A stretch of 64,000 nucleotides of DNA from assembly GCF_954871325.1 (NCBI RefSeq), contig NC_088777.1, forward strand, positions 42,509,366-42,573,365, in the 5' to 3' direction. Of this stretch, positions 1 to 10,190 are shown one piece after another. Origin of the DNA: Gordionus sp. m RMFG-2023. Taxonomy: Eukaryota > Nematomorpha > Gordioida > Chordodea > Parachordodidae. Below the pieces are notes generated by a model, which made no database searches, was not told the DNA's origin, and was given only the letters and a program-made list of their open reading frames with translations. The position numbers and the translations under genes were made by a program. Numbering within the stretch: the first letter of the stretch is position 1; each line of letters opens with the position of its first letter.

Positions 1-66
1 AATCTATCGATCTTTCTTTCCTTCCCCACCATTTCTTGCTTATATTAATAGAGTTGTTGTGTTTAC

Positions 67-211
67 TGCCGATCCGCTATTGGAGGTTGGTGTGGATGGA
101 TTGCTATGGGAAGGGTTCCCGGAAGTTTTGGTTCGATGAGAAGCTGCCACGTAGGCAAGATATTGTATAACTTTTTTGGTGTTTTCCGTTTTACCCGCCC
201 CGCTCTCACCA
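67..211 (-). CDS. Myosin II heavy chain, coding exon 4 in this window (P-loop and loop 1)
   Basis: This exon encodes the ATP-binding P-loop of the motor head, GESGAGKT, followed by [16 protein letters not shown], which matches non-muscle/smooth-muscle myosin II at the expected residue number (about 173-180). It opens after an AG at 212-213, with one base (T) completing the Thr codon begun in the 28-bp exon. The likely end is a GTAAAC donor at 61-66, because the open frame meets a stop shortly beyond. The last 25 or so residues form loop 1, which sits over the nucleotide pocket. Here it is long and rich in Ser, Thr, Asn and Pro, whereas relatives usually have a short Lys-rich loop. The exon is clearly more GC-rich than its surroundings. 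The gene continues off the left edge. Identity is near certain; the 3' boundary is the less certain part. Confidence 0.93.
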
Positions 212-633
212 CTTTATTACGTCGCCGCGCATTAAAAAAAGAAAGAAATGTTTAAAATAAGGAAATGTTCTATTCTTATTTGACCAAATTCATTAAAGTG
301 GTATAGTGAAATAAGCTAAATAAATATATCATATTGTTTAAATCAATATCTCTACATAAAGGAATCAAGCACCCCTCTTAGGTCATCTATACTTATAATT
401 AAATTGTTTTAGCAAGTCAAAGTAGAATTAAAAACAGTTTTTATGAGTATTTAATAAAATAAAGACGAAAATTTGATTGGTATTATCTAATTACTAACGT
501 AATTATTTAGAATTATATTTTATTCTATTTTAGAAAAAATATAAGATTGATTTAGATGCTAATCAACAATTTGAATCGGGTCATGATTCATTGTAAAAAG
601 AGAGAAAATGTTTATATATAAAAATGTACTTAC
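212..633 (-). other. Myosin intron between the 28-bp exon and the P-loop exon
   Basis: This 422-bp AT-rich intron starts with GTAAGT on the minus strand (628-633) and ends with AAAG just before 211. No further coding sequence is seen in it. Confidence 0.85.
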
Positions 634-661
634 GTGCAAAGGATACTCTGGTCTTCCCGTT
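634..661 (-). CDS. Myosin II heavy chain 28-bp micro-exon
   Basis: This is a 28-base exon on the minus strand. With the G carried over from the upstream exon it reads E-REDQSILC plus the first two bases of a Thr codon, the strictly conserved segment just before the P-loop (DREDQSILCT in most myosin II proteins). It is bounded by TATACAG upstream and by GTAAGT downstream. Vertebrate non-muscle and muscle heavy-chain genes have a 28-bp exon at the same point with the same phases, so the assignment rests on length, phase, sequence and splice sites together. The first residue is Glu where Asp is usual, a conservative change. It is far too short for ordinary gene finders and lies beside a 14-kb intron. 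Confidence 0.95.
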
Positions 662-2650
662 CTGTATAAATAATGACATAAAAATATATATAATTTTGGT
701 ATAAAATGTAACTAATATCTGTAATTTGATGGTAAAACTTAGATCATCTAAGTATTTAAGACCACGCTCTGTCTTTTTAGTATCATATAAAATATAACCC
801 AAATGACCTATCAGCCTTAAAGGCAGTCCCAGCATCCTTTTCCAACGAATTAATAAATTGCAGGCAATATTTTTATCATTAGCTGATTCAAAAAATTGAA
901 ATGTGAATCAAGATTTGAAGCTACTCTTATATCTAAAAGAGTAAACGGCTGTGGAGAAAAAGCTAGTTTAGGAGAGCTACTTATAAGTTTATATGCTTCC
1001 TTTATGCTATTTATATACATTTTTTTAAATAATAATGATGCATTTTAAGTTGCAATTGGGCACAAGACTGACAGTAACCTAAAGTTTGGAATCAATTCTA
1101 AAACTCTCAAACGGTGTTGTAAAACTTTTGCCTATTCGACATGATCCAGATATTGGCAACCTTTTTCCAAAATTATCATTTCGGTTGAATACCATGGGTA
1201 GGTTTATCTGCTCCAAATAATCCTACCTTTCTTCCTTATTTTTACGCCCAATAATCAACATAATAAGCATAGCCCTTGCTTTCTTGCAAGCTTTAGGGAA
1301 AAAATAAGCAGCCTTTAAAATTAAGAATGGAAACTGTCCGGGGTTCAAATGTTTTTCTTCTCCCAGACTATTATATATTTTAAAAATAACGCAATACCAT
1401 GTGACGAATGATGTAAAGCCATTAAATAAATTAGAATAGTAATTTCTCAGCAATTATTTTAAAAAAATTGCCTCGTAAATATCTTCTTCATTTAACCCCC
1501 CTCCCCCCATAAAACAAAAACTAATAAATCAAAGATTATAAACTATTTTTATCATTTTTTTAAATATATATATTATCAATATTAAATCTACTAATATACC
1601 ACAAAATCTATAATCATACGCAACTTCTTAACTTGAATAATTTTAATGCTTGTGTACTTATTATATTAGACATACACATAGTATGTAATGGTGTTTTATT
1701 AATAGTACATTATTTGGCTATGCTTTTTCATAAATCACCCTTCGATAATCGATAAATAATTAATGCCAGCTGTAAATATATTTTTATGAAACAAGATCTA
1801 TCTATATAAAAGGGCTAAAAAAATTAAAATTTTTGTATGTATTTGTAAAAATAAATTTTTTTTTATTATTCTTGAAAATAATTGGAAGTTTTCAATAAAA
1901 AAAAAGTATAGTGTAGTACAGCCAGTGACTTCTATTCAAGGTGGGGATTTATAATGCAAGATAGCCATTGAAATTTAAGGGAGGTAGTATATGACTGCTA
2001 TTGTCATTTGAATAAAATTAGAGGGGGTAAGGAGTGGCGGGAGAGAGGGTGGTCATCTTCGATGGAAGTATAAACGTCATTAGCTTAGGTAGGTATAAAA
2101 GCCCTCGAGTACAAACTCTCATAATGTTTCACAATTCAAAGTGATTTGTGAGATGTTAAATTGGTAAATTAATATTTAACGTGACGGTATGCGAAAAGAC
2201 AAAAAGGGATCATCTATTTATATAAATGGAACGGTGGTGAATGTTTTTCTTACAGACTTGCTTTCTTTCTTCTTTCTTTAATAAAATATAAATTGAGAAT
2301 TTAAAAAAAATGTTTGCAATAATTTGAATCAATTTAAATATTCGAAAAAAAATATATATAATGCTGGTAGAAAGTGTTTTTAAAATTTATACAAAGCGTG
2401 ATTATAAATTATTCCAAAGAGGGGGTTAAGATGATTAAAAGTATTTTTTTAATAGCAAAAAAACATAAGGTTTTATAAAAACTTAAATACTTACATATAT
2501 AAATAATATAAGTATGTTTAGTTAGAGTTATTTCTTCAATGCGTTTAATAGACATAAGATTTATTAAAAGTATTGATTATTCTTTCGACGATAATTGTTA
2601 TACAATTTTGTAAAAAAGATACTATTCAACAATTTTACCTCTTATTTATA

Positions 2651-3069
2651 TCAGAGACCTGGAGTCCGTATCAAGGCTGGGCCCGCGATTTTAGAAAAAT
2701 AAAGCCCAGGCTGGGTATAAAAAATTATTCTATTACAAAATATTTTTAAATTTTATATAATAATCCAGAGTAATTTGAAATGCCTCATCAAAAAAAAAAT
2801 CTTCTGTGATGAGTATTTGATCAAATTTTATAGTATTTTGTGATTTTATACATATTAAAAATTTTTATGATGATTAAAAATATAAGTTAGAAAAGGATAT
2901 AGCGGAGCGTTAAATTACCAATCAAGGCTCCTCGTATTTTCAATTTCTCGAAAACAATTTATAAATTCACCAAAAATCATTAGAAATAACATAATTTTTG
3001 GCCCGGGTATTATTATCAAAAAAATTCAACCATAAAATTTTTCATATTTTGACTTATGCAGATCTCTGA
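2651..3069. mobile_element. hAT-like non-autonomous element, TAG-GATCTGCA family, old copy
   Basis: The copy begins TCAGAGACCTG and ends CAGATCTCTGA. These are inverted-repeat termini of the family best seen at 54514-54913. Inside are reiterated GGCCCG/CCGGG patches separated by A/T runs. No target duplication is evident and the arms are diverged, so this is an old copy. It has no coding capacity. Confidence 0.6.
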
Positions 3070-4424
3070 TTGCTGACCTGGCGAGTCTTATAATTTAAGA
3101 GCGCTGGCTCGCATGTCTTGTCCCTCCCCAAGCTATGATTTTATAAAATTGAAATGAAAGGTAATTTATAAAAAATTGTTAAAAATTCAATTTTTTTAGA
3201 ATATTTAAAGAAAAAGATTACTCTTTTTTTAAAAAACCAAAATCTTAAATAAACCATTCATTCATTCAACTTTATCGCACCTTAATGCAAAGAAAACGAG
3301 ATTCAACTCGTGGATTGATTTTTTAAACAAAATTAATAAATTTTCAAAATTAACAAAATATTTTTGTGTATTTTAAATAAAATTTATTGTTCTTTACGGA
3401 TAAGGTTTAAAAAAATATATATATTATTTTAATTATATAGTATTTATTGCCTAAGTTGTAATTTAAATCGATCTCTATAATAAAATCTTTGAGGTCCGGC
3501 CCAGCAATTTTTTCGCCAGGCCAGAGAAATAATTTTTTTGTTCACAAATCTATGGCAGGCCAGTATCAAGGGACATCCACAGGCCCATAATTATAAAGGA
3601 TGAATAGGAACCTAGCTTTTAGTAGAATCAAGGAACGACTATCTATGACTTCCTTCTTTATTTATCTTTGTTAAATCACCTAATGGATAACTCTAATGCA
3701 CAACAAAGCCCTTAGTCTACAATTAAATAGTAATAATATATTTATGCAAATATCGACATCATATTATTCAAAAATTTATTAATACATATATCCCATATTT
3801 TTACATTTATTTTTTGGAATTTTTGGATTTATTTAGTGGATAACGCTATAAAATATTTCATTATATGGTTAATTTACTAAGTGTTATATTTTTGCTATGA
3901 ATTTTTTAAACATATTGGTTCAATAATTATTACCTTAGGAAATTTAAATATATAGATTAGAGATTTGCAATAGGAGGTATCTGAGCCCACCCGCTAAACT
4001 TTTGGCGGGTTATAAATATTAAACATTGGGCAGTGAGTATTCGGGTTAAAAATACTTTAAACCAATGAATGAATGAGAGGGTGTAAAATATTTTTCTGGC
4101 AAAATGAGCTAAACGGGCTCATTCAAATATATTTTTTATTCATATTTCATAATATTGCAAAAAAATATAATAAAATAAAAATAAATAAAGGGCCAAACCA
4201 ACAAATCATATAATTTTTAAACATTGAAGCGAGTTATAAAAACTGAAACAACCATGGACCGGCAGATGAAAAGTTTCATTTTTCCAAAATAAAGGCCAAT
4301 CGGATGATAAGAAACTCTCACATTGCAGACCTCCAAATCTCGATATAAGTCTTTTAGCAACTTTTTGAAAATTCTTCTCCTTGATGATGGCATCTCCGAT
4401 TTCGGACCTGACTGGTTTAGAATC

Positions 4425-5005
4425 GGGTCATTCCATGTCAAATCAATCACTTTTCGGCCGACCCCTTTCGATTTCGATAAAAATTCGTAGGCTGGTTATA
4501 TATGTTCCCATTAGATTATAAACAAAATTTTAGCGCATTAGAAACTATATTAGCGGAGATATTCGGGGTTAAAGGTCCAAAAAACGTCTTTTTTTGCTTT
4601 TTACTGATATTAAATAATTAGTTTTTAATTTAAAACTAAATATGATCAAATATTGAATCTAATATCAATAGCTAAGTTAATAATTTATAATTATGGCTAA
4701 AACATCAAAATTGATTTTTGATAAAATATGGGTCATCTTATGGTCAGTTGAAAACTTGAAATTAATATTTCGAAATGTATATGATCTCCGATTTTTAATT
4801 TTTTTAAGAAATATTATCCGTTTACTATTTTTTTAATAATTTCTTCAACAATTAGCATGGCTGGATATTTATTTAAAAAAATATTGCGTATTTTTATACT
4901 TTTGAAAAAATAGATGGCGCTATATATAATAGTTTTAATATGTTAAAATTCATTTTTTTTATTGATTAAAAATATTTTAATGTATATATATCATACTAAA
5001 TCGAT
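4425..5005 (+). repeat. Left terminal inverted repeat of the 4425-7622 transposon
   Basis: Matches the reverse complement of about 7035-7622 almost base for base, including the shared CTTATGGTCAGTTG and TAGATGGCGCTATATATAAT segments. The inner limit is approximate. Confidence 0.88.
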
Positions 5006-5095
5006 TACAATGTGCATTATATATATTTATTTGTAATTCAGATCATAAATTTTTAAAATCTTCACAAATTTTACCTAATTAAGATAGTTTATAAA

Positions 5096-6800
5096 TTAAT
5101 TAAATCTTACTTTATCTAAAGGAATACAAAGCCTGGCTAGCTTGTGAGATTCTTCAGGAGATAATATATATGTTCGACTGGTGGGAGTAGAAGGATTGAC
5201 CAGCGAGAGAATATGAGATTTAGGCAACACTAAAATATTATCTTTCAAAGGAAATTTAAATGAGGCTGAAGGTCCACAAGGGTGCAAAAATCGGATTTTT
5301 ACTTCTTCATTTGTATAAATTTTATCGGTTATATATCCTAACCACCATTTATCATCATATACACATGTTATATATCCATTAATATTTTAAAATATAATTT
5401 TCTCATTTAAAAACGGAACTTGTTTTATATTATATTTTTTGGAATTAGAATATATTTTGGTTTTTAGTTTATTTTGATCAATGGGAATAATCCCGTGAAT
5501 TTTTTGGGTCCCATGTATGGGCAGTGCAGAATTAAATCTTTTACGAAGGGCTAATTCCTCTTCAATATATTCTTGATTGGATACATATTCAAATTGAATA
5601 TGAATATTTTCTTTAGCATAATTATATAATTCTAATGGGGTTAGGATTTGATTTTTATTTGGCCTTTGAAGACTAGCTCTGGCAACTAATCTTTTGACAG
5701 TTCCTCCGATACCGTCACATGCATTTTTGCCGTGAGCAGTGACAAAGAAATGCCATTCGGCAGGAATATTAAAATCGTATTTATGAAGGCATATGTTCAG
5801 AAAATTTTTGCGATTCTTGTATTGAGACGCGGCTTCATCCGAAAAATATATTATTTTTTCTGGTTTAGAATTAAATTTGGCTGTTAAGAATTTAATGAAT
5901 TTTTTTTGATAAAGGTGGACTGCACTAGTATTATGGCTTAATGATTCGGACAAAATAACAAAATTTATATTTTTTAATTCTTCTCCAGATTTATAATGTG
6001 CTACAAATGGATGTATAGTGGCCTGCACATTGTTCCAATGAAATCCCTGAACTTCATCTTGTAAAATAAGGGAATAATTTTCAGAATAATCTAGAATTGT
6101 TAAAAATTCCTCATCTTTTAAATTTTCTTTGGAATTCTTCAAAAATAAACTTTGTGTTTAGCTATAAACGAGTGAATTCGATGAAACCATCAATGGACTT
6201 TATAATAGTTTCAAGATTTGCTCTATCCACCGTGATCCATTGTTTAAACGTGACATATTCTAAACGATTTCTCTGAAACAATTCGTATAATTGGCCCATA
6301 AGAGATTCTATACAAGGGCATTGATCACAATTTGTTAAATAACATTTTGGCTGAGATGGATTACAAATAATTTGCGCCAAAAGATTGTTATAAGAATTTA
6401 TACAGTAATCTTCTCCTGCTGTAATTTCAGCTATTACATTTGTCATTAATTTCACATTCTGATGAATGGCGCAGACACAAACAGTGTGTGTGCCATCCAA
6501 CTAAAATTCAGTTTTTTGGTCTAAGTTCGGCAAATTTAGGGAATCCAATTGATATACTTGGGTATTCTTCCTTAAACATCTTGAATATTTCTTTAAGATT
6601 ATTTAATATAAATCTATGCTGATTCTTTCTCGCCTTTAACAGATACACAATCTTTTATTCCAGGCATGAGTCGGCTTATTTCATCAGAACTATAATTTTG
6701 TTATTTTTATTGCTTAAAAAAATTTTCAAAATCTTTGAAATTATCTTTATCTCTGGTTATTTTAATAATGTAAGATAATGACAATTTCATAACATTATTG
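5096..6800 (-). pseudogene. Decayed transposase-like gene of the long-TIR element
   Basis: Minus-strand coding remnant of a protein family that recurs in invertebrate genomes. N-terminal part: ISRLMPGIKDCVSVK and IGFPKFAELRP. Middle: GTHTVCVC-IHQNVKL, CYLTNCDQCP and FKQWITVDRANLETI (6162-6500). Core (5387-6142): LDYSENYSLILQDEVQGFHW, IIYFSDEAASQYKNRKNF, and PAEWHFFVTAHGKNACDGIG followed by GTVKRLVARASLQRP. C-terminus (5096-5380): WWLGYITDKIY and FLHPCGPSASFKFPLKDNI. The acidic residues in the DYSENY, YFSDEA and AEWHF motifs are plausible DDE-type catalytic positions, which is inference. It is broken: in-frame stops near 6513, 6164 and 5384, and frame changes near 6640, 6500 and 6140. Position between the TIRs makes it the element's own gene. 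Confidence 0.82.
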
Positions 6801-6824
6801 GTCTTGATGAGTATGATTTAGTCT

Positions 6825-6841
6825 GGGGGGGGGGGGGGGGG
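6825..6841 (+). repeat. Run of 17 G
   Basis: An uninterrupted G17 tract on the plus strand in otherwise AT-rich DNA, just upstream of the transposase remnant and inside the transposon. Homopolymer length may be affected by assembly. Confidence 0.9.
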
Positions 6842-7034
6842 TAGGCCTAATAATTAATGTGATTTTCGATTTTTCCCTTAATAATTTTCCTGCACCCCTT
6901 TAATCCTGCTTTTTTGTTCGTGTGCTACTCCGATTTTTTAATTATTTTAATTTACATTGAAATATTAAAAAAATTATTAAAATTTTTTATCCTGCGAATA
7001 TCTCAGGGGAATAAGGTTTACAAAGTTATATGAT

Positions 7035-7622
7035 CGAATTTTAGGATATATTATACATTAAAATATTTATAATCAATAAAAAAAATGAATTTTAACATAT
7101 TAAAACTATTATATATAGCGCCATCTATTTTATTTAAAGTATAAAAATCGCAATATTTTTTTAAATAAATATCCAGTCATGCTAATTGTTAAAGAAATTA
7201 TTAAAAAAATAGTAAACGGATAATATTTCTTAAAAAAATTAAAAATCGGAGATCATATACATTTCGAAATATTAATTTCAAATTTTCAACTGACCATAAG
7301 ATGACCCATATTTAAAAAAAAATTATTTTTGAAGTTTTCGCCATAATTATCAATTATTAACTTAGCTATTGATATTAGATTCAATATTTGATCATAATTA
7401 GTTTTAAATTAAAAATTAATTATTTAACATCAGTAAAAAGGAAAAAAAGGCGTTTTTTGGACCTTTAACCCCGATTATCTCCGCTAATATAGTTGCTAAT
7501 GCGCTAAAATTTTGTTTATAATCTAATGAAAACATATATAACCAGTCTACAACTTTTTATCAAAATTGAAAGGGGTCGGCCGAAAATCTTGATTTTTTTG
7601 CTCATTTGACATGGAATGACCC
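7035..7622 (-). repeat. Right terminal inverted repeat of the 4425-7622 transposon
   Basis: Inverse partner of 4425-5005. It ends TTGACATGGAATGACCC directly before the AATC duplication. Confidence 0.88.
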
Positions 7623-10067
7623 AATCATGACCTAGTAACCTTGGAATATTAGAACCATCTACTTTTTTTATAAAATTCTTACCTCGAAGAAATTGTACAC
7701 GTCAATGAAACACAAGTAAAAGTATGCTATTGATTTAACAATGCTGATGCCAACACATAGATAACTCATCGATAAAAAAAAAGAATAAAAGAGGAAGATA
7801 TAGATAGATAGATATTAGTTCATTGATTTTACCAAAAACTAAGTTCGATATCGGCACCAGCACTTTTCTTGGTTCCAACTCAGGACTTTCACCCTTCTAT
7901 GTAACATCTACGATAGTGTCTAATTATGATAGGAAATTATTATTATTTTAAATCATCCTGGGAATTTATCATGTTTCCGGCGCACCCACACCATAAAAAA
8001 TTTTTAAAAACTCAATATGTTTGGATCGTAACGAAATGGCTAAAATATAATATGCAAAAACGACAATGTAAGATATAAATTTAAGATTTTCAAGGCAGCA
8101 AAGTATAACCATATATATAAATAAAATAAATTTTTTTTTGAAAAAAAAGAATAATTTTTAAATTTTTAAATTTATAGTAAAAAAAGAATACTTTTAAAAT
8201 TTTATAATAATAACTAAACTACCAAGTCGTTGAAAGGTTTCTTCAATAATTGTATGTTTTATAGGCGGTAAAAAAATTTTTTGATAGTTTTTTTAAAATA
8301 ATTATTTTTGAGTAAACAAAGAAATTTAAAATGAAGTTCCAAAATTAATCATGTATCCTTACCCTGACCTCCTTACCAGTAGCTGTTTATGAGTGGGTAT
8401 TTAAGGTTTTATTTGCATGTAATGAAAAGAGAATTAACAATTATATATATAAATTGTGTTTAAATTCCGAAGATTAAATGTACAAAACATCTGCTAGTTT
8501 GGATATATGGGGTGGGGAGTGGGCGATGAAGGAAAATTTTTAAATAAATGAAATAAGTCTGGGTGAATAGATGAATGCTCGTTTTGTTATATGATTGTAT
8601 TGATATATTTTAGATGAAGTTATATTTTTGACCAGTAGCTTGGTAGTATAAGGAAATGTTAAACAATGGGTGGATAAGCGAAGGGGTAAAGGTACTCCAA
8701 GACTGAAGATAAACGAAGCTAAACCAGTGACAGTCTTCAAAGAAGGCCGCGAACGCGATACCATTGCAGTGATTCTGGCTATACGGTAATATCTAGGTAA
8801 GGTGGCTAATGAATAAAAACCCTCTGAATTCCTGAAAAAACAAGAAAATAGGTCGTCCTGGTGATTAATGGAAAATTCCGCTAACCGAAATCTTAGTTCT
8901 GTTATCGCTTATCTTTTTACCCACCCGTATACAAAATTCCCTTTACTACTCTGCTAACACTAAACTTCAAACGAAAATAAACTATTCAGCCCTAGAGGAG
9001 TCATCATTTGAAAATATTATTTTTTTTAAATTGGTCGCAAACATACTCTTTTTTTTAAATTAAATTTGACTAGAATATTTAATGAGATCTAATCAAATTT
9101 TATGTATTATTCTGAAAAATTTTCCTTTGAAAAAACACAATAATAAGAGTAAATGAATTAGCAATGAAAGTCCGGAATCGAATAACAATCGAACCATAAA
9201 TTTAGTCTTAAAAAAGGAACTTTTTAAGTATATTATATGTACTTTTATTAGTAAAATGTATAATATATTTTTTTAATGAGATTTAAATTTTTAATGAGAT
9301 TTAAATTCCTTTTAAAACAATATTGTTTTGTTTTTATAATGAAAAGCGAGACAGTATCATAATTAGTGTTGAACAAAGCAATGTATATACAAGTCAATGC
9401 TGACTGAAGCTAATTGATGTACAATGGTTAATTTATAATTTTTGAAAAAACAACTTTTTTAAAAAATATAAACGTAACATTATTAAAAAATATCTTTCTT
9501 TCTTACTTCAAGGAAGCAAGGTAAATACATTTAGATAATTCCAGTTCTAGATTCCCTCAACAAAGTTAATTTTGACCAGCTTTTAATTCCCTTTATAACA
9601 AGATTTTATAAAAGTATAATAATATAGTAATACTACAATATTGATACGTGATAGTTATATGTTTTTTGTTTATATAGAATAGTATTATTAAAGACAAACG
9701 CAAGCCTTGCCTTATATAAAAATTTTTTTAAAAAAATATTAAATGAGAGGGAACTTATAGCATTTTGTGTTTTGAAGGTCAAAATTGTGATAATTTATTT
9801 TTCAAATAAACTATAAGCGATGATATAGTCATTTATTTGGAAATCAGAAGTGGTATACATGATGCGATGCAAGGTAACCCAGATACCTTTCTTATCATAA
9901 TACGTTACTATTAATTTTTCAGCAAAAGAAGATAATAATTTAAACCATTCGATTATATCAGAGCCAATTTAACTATAAATATAGTTTTTTTTTTAAATTA
10001 TATTGGACAAAAATTATAGCCAATCCGGGATTTAACCAATTTAATTTAACTATAAAATATGATTAAG

Positions 10068-10190
10068 CGGAAGATAATTCTCCGGAAAAAATCCCATCAG
10101 GTTTTTTCCCCTGAGAAAGTGAAGGTTATTTTTGGAAAAAATTATCAGGTGAATTTTTTCCGTAAAATCTTATCTTCCGGGATTTATTAT
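10068..10190. repeat. Imperfect inverted repeat (stem-like)
   Basis: GGAAGATAATTCTCCGGAAAAAA near the left end faces TTTTTTCCG...AATCTTATCTTCC near the right end, with CAGGTTTTTTCC and GGAAAAAATTATC nested inside. It looks like a small fold-back element within the myosin intron. Confidence 0.5.

Larger units (their letters stand above)
4425..7622 (-). mobile_element. DNA transposon with ~590-bp terminal inverted repeats and 4-bp target duplication (possibly Sola-like)
   Basis: The element begins GGGTCATTCCATGTCAAAT and ends with its inverse at 7622. The two ends stay alignable for about 590 bp (4425 to about 5005, and about 7035 to 7622) at an estimated 93-95% identity. AATC lies immediately outside both ends (4421-4424 and 7623-7626), giving a 4-bp target-site duplication. 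A decayed transposase-like gene fills the centre on the minus strand (5096 to about 6800). A 4-bp duplication fits the Sola1/Sola2 group of eukaryotic cut-and-paste transposons, but that family name is from memory and not verified here. The element sits inside the 14-kb myosin intron. Confidence 0.85.

Noticed and set aside
4217-4450. 77-codon minus-strand open frame
   Set aside because: It crosses the left boundary of the transposon, so it joins unrelated sequences, and shows no recognisable motif.
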